DNA of 11,786 bases, from NCBI GenBank assembly GCA_030067055.1, contig JASJAL010000242.1, forward strand, positions 1 through 11,786, given 5' to 3'. Shown here piece by piece: positions 1-6,861 of the stretch. The DNA comes from Kiloniellales bacterium (GTDB lineage: Bacteria > Pseudomonadota > Alphaproteobacteria > Kiloniellales > JAKSBE01). The translations under genes were made by a program, and so were the position numbers. Positions within the stretch are counted from its first letter, which is position 1; each line of letters opens with the position of its first letter. Below the pieces are notes generated by a model that saw nothing but the letters and a program-made list of their open reading frames with translations, was not told the origin of the DNA and ran no database searches.

Positions 1-1140
1 GCGGGCCCGCTCGATCATGGCGTAGGCGGCCTTGAGCCGCAGCGACCGCGGCCCGCAAAGCTCCAGCCCGATCATCAGGCCCTTGCCGCGCACCTCCTTG
101 ACGAACTCCATCGGCGCCAGGCGGGCGCGCAGCTCCGCCATGAGCCGGTCGCCCTGGGTCGCGGCGCGGGCGATCAGCCGCTCGTCCTCGAGGACGGTCA
201 AGGCCGCGAGACCGGCAGCCATCGCCATGTCGTTCTTGGAGAAGGTCGAGCCGTGGACCACCGCCCGGTCCATGCGATCGAAGACCCGGTCGAAGACCTC
301 GCGCCGGCAGGCGACCGCACCGAGCGGCACGAAGCCGCCGGACAGCGACTTGGCCAGGGTCACGATGTCGGGCTCGACCCCCCAATGCTCGCAGGCCAGG
401 AAGCGGCCGCTGCGACCCATCCCGCTCTGGATCTCGTCGGCGATGAACAGCGTGCCGTGCTTGCGGCAGAGCCGCGCCGCGTCGGCCAGGTAATCGCCCC
501 GGGGCAGGTTGACGCCCTTGCCCTGGATCGGCTCGACGATGAAGCCGGCGACCTCGCCCGAGGCCAGCGCCCGCTCCAGCGACAGCAGATCGTTGAAGGG
601 GACCTCGATGCAGTCGTCCAGCAGCGGCTCGAAACCCTCGCGGTACAGGGGATCCCCGGTCACCGAGAGCGCGCCATAGGTCAGGCCGTGATAGCCGTGG
701 CTGCAGTAGACGATGCGCCGCCGGCCGGTCGCGCAGCGGGCGAACTTCAGGGCCGCCTCGACCGCCTCGGCGCCGGAGCTGCAGAAGTAGTACTTCTCCA
801 GCCAGGGCATGAAGCCGTTCAGCCGCTCGGCCAGCAGCCCGGCCAGCGGCGAGACGTCGAGCTGGACCATGCCGGCCAGCTGACCGTCCAGGACCTGCTT
901 CAGCGCCGCGACGATGGTCGGATGGTTGCGGCCCATGGCGAAGACCCCGAAGCCGCTCAGGTGGTCGAGGTACTTCCGGCCCTCGCCGTCGTAGAGGTAG
1001 GCGCCCTCGCCCCGGACGTAGCCGACGTCGAAGCCGATGGTCTTGAGCACGCGGACCAGCTGGCCGTTCAGGTAGCGCTCGAAGAGGCCGTATTTCTCGG
1101 CGCCGCGTTCGCGGATCAGGTCTTCCAGGTCGAGCGGCAT
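1..1140 (-). CDS. Class III PLP-dependent aminotransferase (3' end beyond window)
   Basis: Transfers an amino group between an amine or amino acid and a keto acid or aldehyde using pyridoxal phosphate. It is expected to be cytosolic. The frame is open for all 380 codons from the ATG at 1138-1140 to the window edge; the family is usually 400-460 residues, so roughly the last tenth is missing. Fold type I landmarks are visible: SSGAEAVEAALK near 121-132 (cofactor phosphate site), HGYHG at 148-152, the ADEIQSGMGRSG stretch at 234-245 whose Asp235 should hold the pyridine nitrogen, and TLAKSLSGG with Lys264 as the Schiff-base lysine. An AAGGGG about 8 bases before the ATG serves as ribosome site. 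The channel gene lies 77 bases upstream on the same strand and may share its transcript. The family is clear, the substrate is not. Ornithine, acetylornithine or putrescine type enzymes and the hopanoid aminotransferase HpnO are all possible. Confidence 0.9.
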   Translation of the reverse strand, partial: MPLDLEDLIRERGAEKYGLFERYLNGQLVRVLKTIGFDVGYVRGEGAYLYDGEGRKYLDHLSGFGVFAMGRNHPTIVAALKQVLDGQLAGMVQLDVSPLAGLLAERLNGFMPWLEKYYFCSSGAEAVEAALKFARCATGRRRIVYCSHGYHGLTYGALSVTGDPLYREGFEPLLDDCIEVPFNDLLSLERALASGEVAGFIVEPIQGKGVNLPRGDYLADAARLCRKHGTLFIADEIQSGMGRSGRFLACEHWGVEPDIVTLAKSLSGGFVPLGAVACRREVFDRVFDRMDRAVVHGSTFSKNDMAMAAGLAALTVLEDERLIARAATQGDRLMAELRARLAPMEFVKEVRGKGLMIGLELCGPRSLRLKAAYAMIERAR

Positions 1141-1217
1141 GGAAACGACCCCTTCCCCAAGCAGGCGCTACCAGGCCGCAACGGTAGCCCGCCGCGCGCC
1201 GATCGCAAACCTCGATT

Positions 1218-1712
1218 TCAAGTCGGCCGATCGGCCTCGCCGGCCTGGACCGCCGCGCCCGCGCCCGGCGCCCGCCGGCGCTCCCGGTGCAGCGGCCAGT
1301 ATTTCTCCATGGTCAGGTAGGTGAAGGAGGCCGACCAGGTGATCATCAGCAGGCCGGCCAGGGATTCGACCCCGGTCATCAAGCGCAGGCCCTCCAAGGG
1401 ATAGATGTCGCCGATGCCGAGCGTGGTGTAGCTGACCACCGAGAAGTACACCATCTCCTGCAGGGTCGAGATCGGCTCGCCGCCGAAGCTGCCCAGGCCC
1501 AGCCAGTGCAGGCCGATGTAGTAGCCGAAGGCCCAGAGCCAGACCTCCAGGGTGTGGGCGGCGAAGATCGCCGCCACCACGAAGAGCAGGCGCGGCCGGG
1601 GCGACAGGAAGGAGAGCTTGGGCGCCAACTCCGAGGTCAGCCGCAGCGCCTCGTAGTGAATCGCGATGGTCATCAGCACCAGCAAGGCCGTCACGGCCAT
1701 GGCGACAAGCAT
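1218..1712 (-). CDS. Small two-pore-helix-type potassium channel family protein
   Basis: A 164-residue membrane protein of the bacterial ion-channel (Ion_trans_2) type, presumably a cation pore in the inner membrane. Hydrophobic segments lie at about 1-22, 42-68 and 114-133. Between the last two is a pore loop ending in YTTLGIGDIYP (95-105), where T97-D102 corresponds to the canonical TVGYGD filter of potassium channels. The tail after residue 137 is short, basic and Ala/Gly rich, with no RCK or cyclic-nucleotide domain. The ATG at 1710-1712 was chosen because a purine-rich AAGAGGAG stands 7 bases before it. The frame stays open upstream to 1952, but that stretch reads as low-complexity Arg-rich sequence and overlaps the divergent methyltransferase gene. 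It lies head to head with rlmI and just upstream of the aminotransferase. Ion selectivity is inferred from the filter only. Confidence 0.82.
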   Translation of the reverse strand: MLVAMAVTALLVLMTIAIHYEALRLTSELAPKLSFLSPRPRLLFVVAAIFAAHTLEVWLWAFGYYIGLHWLGLGSFGGEPISTLQEMVYFSVVSYTTLGIGDIYPLEGLRLMTGVESLAGLLMITWSASFTYLTMEKYWPLHRERRRAPGAGAAVQAGEADRPT

Positions 1713-1877
1713 GACGCGGCTCCTCTTTTCCCGTTCCCCGCTATCCGGGCGCCGGCGCGGCGCCGAATCCCGGCCTCTTGGCAGACAGCATGCGCCGCCC
1801 GCCCGGCAAGACAAGGGCCCGCGCCTGCGCCTTCGCGCCTTGACCCCGGCCCGGCCGGCCGACAGATTGCCCGCGAG

Positions 1878-3077
1878 ATGCTGCAGATGGTCAAAGCCCG
1901 CCCCGAGATCCACCTCAAGCCCGAGGCGCACAAGCGCCTGCTGCAGGGCCATCCCTGGGTGTTCTCCAACGAGATCGTGATGGACGCGGAGGCCAAGGCG
2001 CTCAAGCCCGGCGCGGTGGTCCGCCTGATCTCGGCCGGCGGCGAGGCCCTGGGCACGGCGATCTTCAACCGCCGGCCGCTGATCGCCGCGCGCCTGCTGT
2101 CGCGGAACCCGGAGGCGGCGATCGACGAGGCCTTCTTGCGGCAGCGCCTGCAGGCCGCCCTAGCCCTGCGCGAGCGCTTTTTCGACCGGCCCTTCTACCG
2201 CCTGATCCACGCCGAGAGCGACGGCCTCCCGGGCACCGTCATCGACCGCTTCGGCGACTGCGTCGTGCTGCAGGTCAACACCGCCGGCATGGACCGCCTG
2301 CTGCCCGAGCTGCTGGCCGCGGTCGACAAGGTCCTGGCGCCCGAGACCGTGGTCCTGCGCAACGACAGCCCGGCCCGCGAGATGGAGGGCCTTGGCAGCG
2401 AGTTCCGGATCGAGAAGGGCGCGCTGGACGGCTCGGTCGAGCTGGTCGAGAACGGCGTGCGCTTCCTCGCCGACCTGCGCGAGGGTCAGAAGACCGGCTG
2501 GTTCTTCGACCAGCGCCGCAACCGGGCCCGGGTCGCCGCCCTTGCTAAGGGCGCAAGGGTGCTCGACCTCTACTGCTTCTCCGGCGGCTTCTCGGTCCAG
2601 GCCGCGGTCGCCGGCGCCGCCGAAGTGACCGGCGTGGACCGCTCCGAGGCCGCCCTCGACCTGGCCCGCCAGGCCGCCGCGCTCAACGGCGTCGAGGCGC
2701 GCTGCCGCTTCGAGAAGCGCGAGGTCCTGGTCCACCTCGGCAAGCTGGCCGAGCAGGGCGCGACCTTCGACATCGTGATCTGCGATCCACCGGCCTTCAT
2801 CAAGTCCAAGAAGGACTACTGGCAGGGCCTCAAGGGCTACCGCAAGCTGACCCGCCTGGCGGCCCGCCTGGTCGCGCCCGGCGGCCTGCTCTTCGTGGCC
2901 TCCTGCTCGCACCACGCCGACCTGCCGGCCTTCACCCGCGAAGTCGGCCGAGGCCTGGCCGCCGCCGGCCGCGAGGGCCGGATCCTGGTGACCGCCGGCG
3001 CCGCCCCCGACCACCCGGTCCACCCCGCCCTGCCCGAGACCGCCTACCTCAAGGCCCAGCTCCTGGCCCTGGACTGA
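1878..3077 (+). CDS. rlmI: 23S rRNA (cytosine-C5) methyltransferase, RlmI family
   Basis: Predicted to methylate a 23S rRNA cytosine (C1962 in E. coli numbering) with S-adenosylmethionine, in the cytosol during 50S maturation. The 399 residues match the roughly 396 of E. coli RlmI. An N-terminal PUA RNA-binding domain begins near residue 9 (LKPEAHKRLLQGHPWVFSNE). The Rossmann methyltransferase domain shows SAM motif I as VLDLYCFSGGF (228-238), motif IV as CDPPAF (302-307) and then KSKKDYWQGLKGYRKL. SCSHH at 342-346 contains Cys343, the likely catalytic nucleophile. Two starts are possible, ATG at 1878 and ATG at 1887 (396 residues); neither has a strong ribosome site. The frame is open far upstream, but that part is the shadow of the minus-strand channel gene. 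A weak TTGACC (1840-1845) and CAGATT (1863-1868) pair could be its promoter. Family certain, exact target base inferred. Confidence 0.92.
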   Translation: MLQMVKARPEIHLKPEAHKRLLQGHPWVFSNEIVMDAEAKALKPGAVVRLISAGGEALGTAIFNRRPLIAARLLSRNPEAAIDEAFLRQRLQAALALRERFFDRPFYRLIHAESDGLPGTVIDRFGDCVVLQVNTAGMDRLLPELLAAVDKVLAPETVVLRNDSPAREMEGLGSEFRIEKGALDGSVELVENGVRFLADLREGQKTGWFFDQRRNRARVAALAKGARVLDLYCFSGGFSVQAAVAGAAEVTGVDRSEAALDLARQAAALNGVEARCRFEKREVLVHLGKLAEQGATFDIVICDPPAFIKSKKDYWQGLKGYRKLTRLAARLVAPGGLLFVASCSHHADLPAFTREVGRGLAAAGREGRILVTAGAAPDHPVHPALPETAYLKAQLLALD

Positions 3078-3138
3078 GATCCGGCTTGCGGCCCGCCGGC
3101 ATCGCGATTAACTTCCCCGGCCCTGCGGAACCCCAGGC

Positions 3139-3144
3139 AAGGAG
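3139..3144 (+). promoter_or_regulatory. Strong ribosome binding site before the broken SEC-C gene
   Basis: AAGGAG lies 7 bases before the ATG at 3152-3154. The ATG at 3207, which opens the longer frame, has no purine-rich stretch before it. The site therefore argues that translation of the SEC-C gene originally began at 3152, although that frame stops after 11 codons. Confidence 0.6.
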
Positions 3145-3151
3145 ATCCGTC

Positions 3152-3402
3152 ATGTCCAGGAAGCGCAAGCACCGCCTCTCCTTTTGAGGCCCCCACTACC
3201 GAAACCATGAGCAAGCGTCGGCGCGGCTTCCCGTCGGAAGCCCGGGTCAAGCGCGGCCTGCGCGTCGTCCACGGCGATGTCGAGCTGGTCGAGAAGCTCG
3301 GCCGCAACGACCTCTGCCCCTGCGGCTCGGGACGGAGGTTTCAAGCGCTGCTGCCTGAAATCCAAGCGCTACGACGGCGCCGAACGCGCCCATTACTTTT
3401 AG
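3152..3402 (+). pseudogene. SEC-C zinc-motif small protein, frame broken twice by +1 shifts
   Basis: Three pieces add up to one protein of about 82 residues. Frame 1 starts at the ATG at 3152, behind a good ribosome site, and reads [11 protein letters not shown] before TGA at 3185-3187. If one T of the run 3182-3185 is ignored, the reading continues as [20 protein letters not shown] and on to [16 protein letters not shown]. It then leaves the frame again at TTT (3339-3341). Ignoring one more base gives [19 protein letters not shown] and a TAG at 3400-3402. [13 protein letters not shown] is the classic SEC-C signature with four Cys ligands for zinc, the motif known from the SecA C-terminus and YchJ-like proteins; it appears only when the second shift is corrected. 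In the database sequence as given, the last two Cys are lost. Function is unknown; a nucleic-acid or ribosome contact is only a guess from the basic N-terminus. Causes could be sequencing error, a decaying gene or +1 frameshifting. Confidence 0.68.
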
Positions 3403-3433
3403 GGAGCGGTGAGCGAAGGGCGCCGCGCGTCCC

Positions 3434-4861
3434 TCACGCCACCTTCTTCTCCCGGCGCAAGGCGCGGCCCTGGCTGAGCGGCAGGGCGAGCTGGAAGCAG
3501 GTGCCCTCGGCGGTGCTCTCCTTGAGCCTGAGCTCGCCGCCGTGGGCGCGCAGCAGCTCGCGGGCGATCGCCAGGCCGAGGCCGGTCCCGCCCGGGGTGG
3601 TCGAGCCCTTGAAGGGCTGGAAGAGGTTCTCCCGGGCCCGCGGCGAGAGCCCGGGACCGTTGTCGGCGACCTCGACGATCAGGCGGCCGTTCTCCTGGGT
3701 GGCGCTCACCGCCACCGTCGTGGCGCCGGCCTGGAGCGCGTTCTGGCCGAGGTTGACGAAGACCCGGAACAGCTGGTCCCGGTCGGCCTCCATCTCGATG
3801 CCCGGCTCCAGGCGGCAGTCCCAGGCCGCGGCCTCGCCCTCGGCGGCCGGCAAGGCATCGCCGACGTCGTCCAGCAGGTCCTTGAGGTCGAAGTGCGAGA
3901 GCTCCAGGCGGATCGGTCCCTCGCCGGTGAAGTTCAGGGTCTGGGCGCAGAGCTTGACCGCCCGGTCGATGGCCGCGACCAGGGTCGGGGTCACCCGCCG
4001 CACCTCCGGATCGTCGCTGCCGGCCAGGCGGTCCGAGACCAGGCTGGCGGTCGCCAGGATGTTGCGCAGGTCGTGGTTGATCTTGGTGACCGCGGTGCCC
4101 AGGGCGGCCAGGCGGGTCTTCTGCTGCAGCGCGCCGCGCAGGCCCTCCTGCATCCGCGCGAGCTCGCGCTCGGCCAGGCCGACCTCGTCGCTGCGCTCGG
4201 AAGGCTGGATCACGTTGTGGACGTCCTCCGGGTCGTCGCGAAAGGCGATCATGGCTCCGGTGATGTCGCGCAGCGGCCGCACCGTCAGGCGGTGCAGGCT
4301 GAGGTAGACCAGGGCCGCGGTGAACAGCGAGATGACCAGCGACAGCGCCAGGATCCGCTGCGAGTAGCCGAACATGGCCGCCCGCAGCGGCGTTTCCTCC
4401 AGCACCACCTCGACCTGGAACCGGGGGTCCTTGGGCGAGGCGCCCATGACCCGCAGAACCCGGCCGTCGCCGGCGGCCATGGCGACGAAGGCGTCGCCGA
4501 TCAGGCTGAAGAAGCCGCTCCGGTTCAGGTCGTAGCTGGTGTCGACCGGCCCGGGCGATTCGATCATCAGCATCAGCTTCTGGCCCTCGGGCTTCTTCAG
4601 GCCGACGGTGTAGGCGCCGACGTGGGTCAGCAGCTCCTGCTCCAGGGACGCCGAGACCATGTTGTCCGGGGTCGCCTCCAGGGCCAGGATCGCCAGGTGG
4701 CCCGCGGCCAGGCGCTCCTCCAGGTAGCTCAGCCGGTAGCGGCCGATCGAGGGCGCGTAGATCAGGACCTCGGCCAGCATCACGAAGAAGATGGTCAGGA
4801 CCAGCAGTCGTGCCGAGAGGCTCTTGGCCCAGGGCGGCAGGCTGAGTTTCGGCACCGTCAT
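3434..4861 (-). CDS. Membrane sensor histidine kinase (HAMP, DHp, HATPase)
   Basis: A 475-residue two-component sensor kinase. It has a transmembrane helix at about 16-37, a periplasmic sensor part of about 130 residues with no motif I recognise, and a second transmembrane helix at about 168-188. A HAMP linker follows (about 189-245), then a DHp helix with KINHDLRN where His263 is the predicted phosphate acceptor. The ATPase domain shows the N box [10 protein letters not shown] (370-379), G1 as ADNGPGL (399-405) and G2 as GGTGLGL (424-430). All residues needed for autophosphorylation are present. No response regulator is encoded beside it in this window, so its partner is unknown. It is convergent with the SEC-C gene and ends 31 bases from it. 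The ATG at 4859-4861 has no Shine-Dalgarno sequence, but an extended -10 element sits directly before it. Signal and output are not deducible. Confidence 0.93.
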   Translation of the reverse strand: MTVPKLSLPPWAKSLSARLLVLTIFFVMLAEVLIYAPSIGRYRLSYLEERLAAGHLAILALEATPDNMVSASLEQELLTHVGAYTVGLKKPEGQKLMLMIESPGPVDTSYDLNRSGFFSLIGDAFVAMAAGDGRVLRVMGASPKDPRFQVEVVLEETPLRAAMFGYSQRILALSLVISLFTAALVYLSLHRLTVRPLRDITGAMIAFRDDPEDVHNVIQPSERSDEVGLAERELARMQEGLRGALQQKTRLAALGTAVTKINHDLRNILATASLVSDRLAGSDDPEVRRVTPTLVAAIDRAVKLCAQTLNFTGEGPIRLELSHFDLKDLLDDVGDALPAAEGEAAAWDCRLEPGIEMEADRDQLFRVFVNLGQNALQAGATTVAVSATQENGRLIVEVADNGPGLSPRARENLFQPFKGSTTPGGTGLGLAIARELLRAHGGELRLKESTAEGTCFQLALPLSQGRALRREKKVA

Positions 4862-4868
4862 GGCGGGA

Positions 4869-4876
4869 ACTATACC
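4869..4876 (-). promoter_or_regulatory. Extended -10 promoter element of the histidine kinase gene
   Basis: On the minus strand the bases just before the kinase ATG read TGGTATAGT (hexamer TATAGT at 4874-4869, with TG one base upstream), then seven bases, then ATG. A start point 7-8 bases after the hexamer would fall on or next to the A of the ATG, giving a leaderless mRNA. No good -35 hexamer is seen at 17 bases, as is common for extended -10 promoters. Prediction from sequence only. Confidence 0.45.
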
Positions 4877-5260
4877 ATGTCCCCGGCGTCCCGATAGGAG
4901 AGGAAGGCCCGGCGCCCTGGCCGTCGAGCTACCTGGCCGAGGGGTCGGAAATCCGGAAAAATCCGGCGCGATGGGCCTCTACGATAGAGAGGGAGCGGCT
5001 CGTAAAGTTGCCATCGCGCCGACCGCTTGGGGTGCGGATAAAGGCGTGTGGGCCGGGTCGGCCCGCCGTGCAGGGAGGCGCTGCCGCGCGGGGTTTCGGT
5101 TACGGTCAAGTCGCGGCCAAAGCGCTGTTCCAAGGCTAGAAGTATGACCGGCTGCCGCCGCCGCCTCGAATCACGAGGCCGCCGCAAGGCTTCAACTCTG
5201 CGTGAAGCTTAAGGGCGCCGTCCCGGCGCCTCGGCACACAGAAGTTGGTTCTCTCTCGCC

Positions 5261-5334
5261 GTCATGCCCGGACTTGATCCGGGCAGCCATCGAGACGCGG
5301 CGCCATGGATGGCCGGATCAAGTCCGGCCATGAC
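5261..5334. repeat. Alphaproteobacterial intergenic palindromic repeat
   Basis: Two 30-base arms, 5261-5290 and 5305-5334, are inverted copies that match at 27 of 30 positions around a 14-base loop. The core is CATGCCCGGACTTGATCCGG. Elements of this type are scattered between genes in many alphaproteobacterial genomes and are often mis-translated as peptides starting MPGLDPG. It lies 67 bases past the stop of the FAD oxidoreductase gene, so in RNA it would form a long stem that could stop transcription or protect the 3' end. Only one copy is in the window. Confidence 0.85.
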
Positions 5335-5400
5335 AGTGGGGGGAAGCTACCCTTCGCGAGATGATCCGCCAGCAAGGAGCTTGCAGCCCGTGTCCGGGGC

Positions 5401-6825
5401 CTATCCGAAGACCCTCAGAAATCGCACCAGGCGGCGGGTGCGGGCGCTGAACAGCGAGGGCGTGTAGAAGCCGCCGGCGGCCCGCTTGCTGACCTCGCTG
5501 AAGGTCGGATAGGGCGCGACGGCCTGGGCCAGGGCGCCGATCTTCAGGCCGGCCGAGATGGCCAGCACCCAGGGCAGGATCAGCTCGCCGGCATGGGCGC
5601 CGACGATGGAGCAGCCCAGGACCTTGCCCCGGTTGCTGGTCACCGCCTTGACCAACCCTTCGGTCCGGCGCTCGGTCTGGGCCCGGTCGTTCTCGGCGAA
5701 GGGCCAGCGCAGGATACGGATCGCGCCGTGGCTGTCCCGGGCCTGGGCTTCGGTCAGCCCGACCTGCGCGACCTCCGGCTCGGTGTAGGTGACCCAGGGC
5801 ACCGCCGAGGTGTCGGCCTTGGCCGGCAGGCGGAAGAGGATGTTCTTCAGCGCCACGCCGGCGTGGTAGCCGGCGACATGGGTGAACTGCAGGCCGCCGG
5901 CCACGTCGCCGATGGCGTAGACCTTCTTGTTGCTGCTGCGCAGGCGCCGGTCGACCGTGATACCGCGGCGGTCGTAGACGACCCCGGCCGCTTCCAGGTC
6001 GAGGCCGTTCACGCCGGGCTGCCGGCCCGCCGCAACCAGGAGCCGGTCGCCCTCGACCCGGCCGGGCTCGCCGTCGCGCTCGAAGTGCACAACGATGCCG
6101 TCGCCTTCAGCCTCGACACGGGTGACCCGGCTGTCCTCGAGGAGCTCGACGCCGTCGCGGCGCAGCGCCTGGCGCAGCACCGCCACCGTCTCCGGCTCGT
6201 CCTTCGGCAGGATCGAGGCCATCTCCAGGATCGCGACCTCGCTGCCCAGGTGGCGGAAGGCCTGGCCGAGCTCGCAGCCGATCGCCCCGCCGCCGATCAC
6301 CACCAGGCGCTTCGGCCGCTCGGTCAGGTCGAAGGCGGTCTCGTTGGTCAGGAAGGGCACGTCTTCCAGGCCCGGGATCGGCGGCACCAGCGGGGTCGAG
6401 CCGGTCGCGACCACGAAGCGCCGGGCCTGGATCCGCAGCCCTTCGGCGACCAGCTCCCGCGGCGAGGTGAAGCGCGCCTCGGCCTTGACCACCTTGACCC
6501 CCAGGCCCTCGAAGCGCTCGACCGAGTCGACCGGGGCGATCCCCGCGATCACGCCGTGGACGTGGTCGTGGACCCGCTGGAAGTCGATCCCCGGGGCGGC
6601 GTAGTCGACCCCGAAGGGCGAGGCCCCGGCGCCGGCGGCGGCTGCCTTACCGGCGGCGAGCAGGGCCTTCGAGGGCACGCAGCCGTAGTTCAGGCAGTCG
6701 CCGCCCATCTTGTCCTTTTCGATCAGGACGACCTCGGCGCCCATCTGCGAGCCCCCGGCGGCGACCACCAACCCGGCCGAGCCGGCGCCGATGACGCAGA
6801 TGTCGGGTTTCAGCACCTCGGTCAT
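5401..6825 (-). CDS. FAD-dependent pyridine nucleotide-disulfide oxidoreductase (TVP38-linked, MerA-like)
   Basis: A 474-residue class I flavoprotein disulfide reductase that should pass electrons from NAD(P)H through FAD to a redox-active cysteine pair. Seen in order: FAD-binding GAGSAG (13-18), the redox site [13 protein letters not shown] with Cys44 and Cys49, the NAD(P)-binding GGGAIG (178-183), the second FAD motif YAIGDVAGG (303-311) and the dimerisation domain. Near the C-terminus is PYPTFSE (438-444): Tyr439 stands where lipoamide dehydrogenase and glutathione reductase have the catalytic His. Mercuric reductase also has Tyr there, but the C-terminal vicinal Cys pair and N-terminal metal domain of MerA are absent, so mercury reduction is unlikely. 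The ATG at 6823-6825 is chosen for the GAGGAG about 8 bases upstream; a TTG 18 bases earlier is also in frame. It follows the TVP38 gene by 36 bases, so the two are probably cotranscribed. Substrate unknown. Confidence 0.9.
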   Translation of the reverse strand: MTEVLKPDICVIGAGSAGLVVAAGGSQMGAEVVLIEKDKMGGDCLNYGCVPSKALLAAGKAAAAGAGASPFGVDYAAPGIDFQRVHDHVHGVIAGIAPVDSVERFEGLGVKVVKAEARFTSPRELVAEGLRIQARRFVVATGSTPLVPPIPGLEDVPFLTNETAFDLTERPKRLVVIGGGAIGCELGQAFRHLGSEVAILEMASILPKDEPETVAVLRQALRRDGVELLEDSRVTRVEAEGDGIVVHFERDGEPGRVEGDRLLVAAGRQPGVNGLDLEAAGVVYDRRGITVDRRLRSSNKKVYAIGDVAGGLQFTHVAGYHAGVALKNILFRLPAKADTSAVPWVTYTEPEVAQVGLTEAQARDSHGAIRILRWPFAENDRAQTERRTEGLVKAVTSNRGKVLGCSIVGAHAGELILPWVLAISAGLKIGALAQAVAPYPTFSEVSKRAAGGFYTPSLFSARTRRLVRFLRVFG

Positions 6826-6861
6826 CCAGGTCTCCTCAGCCAAGCCAGCGACAACTCCGGC

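Larger units (their letters stand above)
4862..5400. other. 539-base non-coding stretch between kinase and oxidoreductase genes
   Basis: No convincing gene. The open frames here on both strands are Arg/Pro/Gly rich with no recognisable motif. Contents: the kinase promoter element at the left end; a tandem AAATCCGG at 4949-4956 and 4959-4966; a small hairpin GCCTCG/CGAGGC around 5165-5178; a perfect 7-bp GC hairpin GGCGCCG-tcc-CGGCGCC at 5214-5230, which could end transcripts from the oxidoreductase gene although it lacks a strong T run; and the inverted repeat 5261-5334. A small RNA cannot be excluded. Confidence 0.6.

Noticed and set aside
1287..1877. In-frame upstream extension of the RlmI gene
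   Set aside because: It overlaps the channel gene on the other strand, reads as low-complexity sequence, and would exceed the family length by about 197 residues.
4870..5187. 105-codon minus-strand frame upstream of the kinase
   Set aside because: Arg/Pro-rich without any domain or good ribosome site; it would also overlap the kinase promoter element.
5214..5230. GC hairpin as a confirmed terminator
   Set aside because: The stem is perfect (7 bp) but no T run follows on either strand and it is about 170 bases from the nearest stop; kept only as a remark on the intergenic region.
5264..5467. Small open frame beginning MPGLDPG
   Set aside because: Its start lies in the palindromic repeat; such peptides are a known mis-annotation of this element.
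5401..6825. Mercuric reductase or lipoamide dehydrogenase as the specific call
   Set aside because: The vicinal C-terminal Cys pair of MerA is missing, and the His of lipoamide dehydrogenase is replaced by Tyr; no mer or 2-oxoacid dehydrogenase genes are adjacent.
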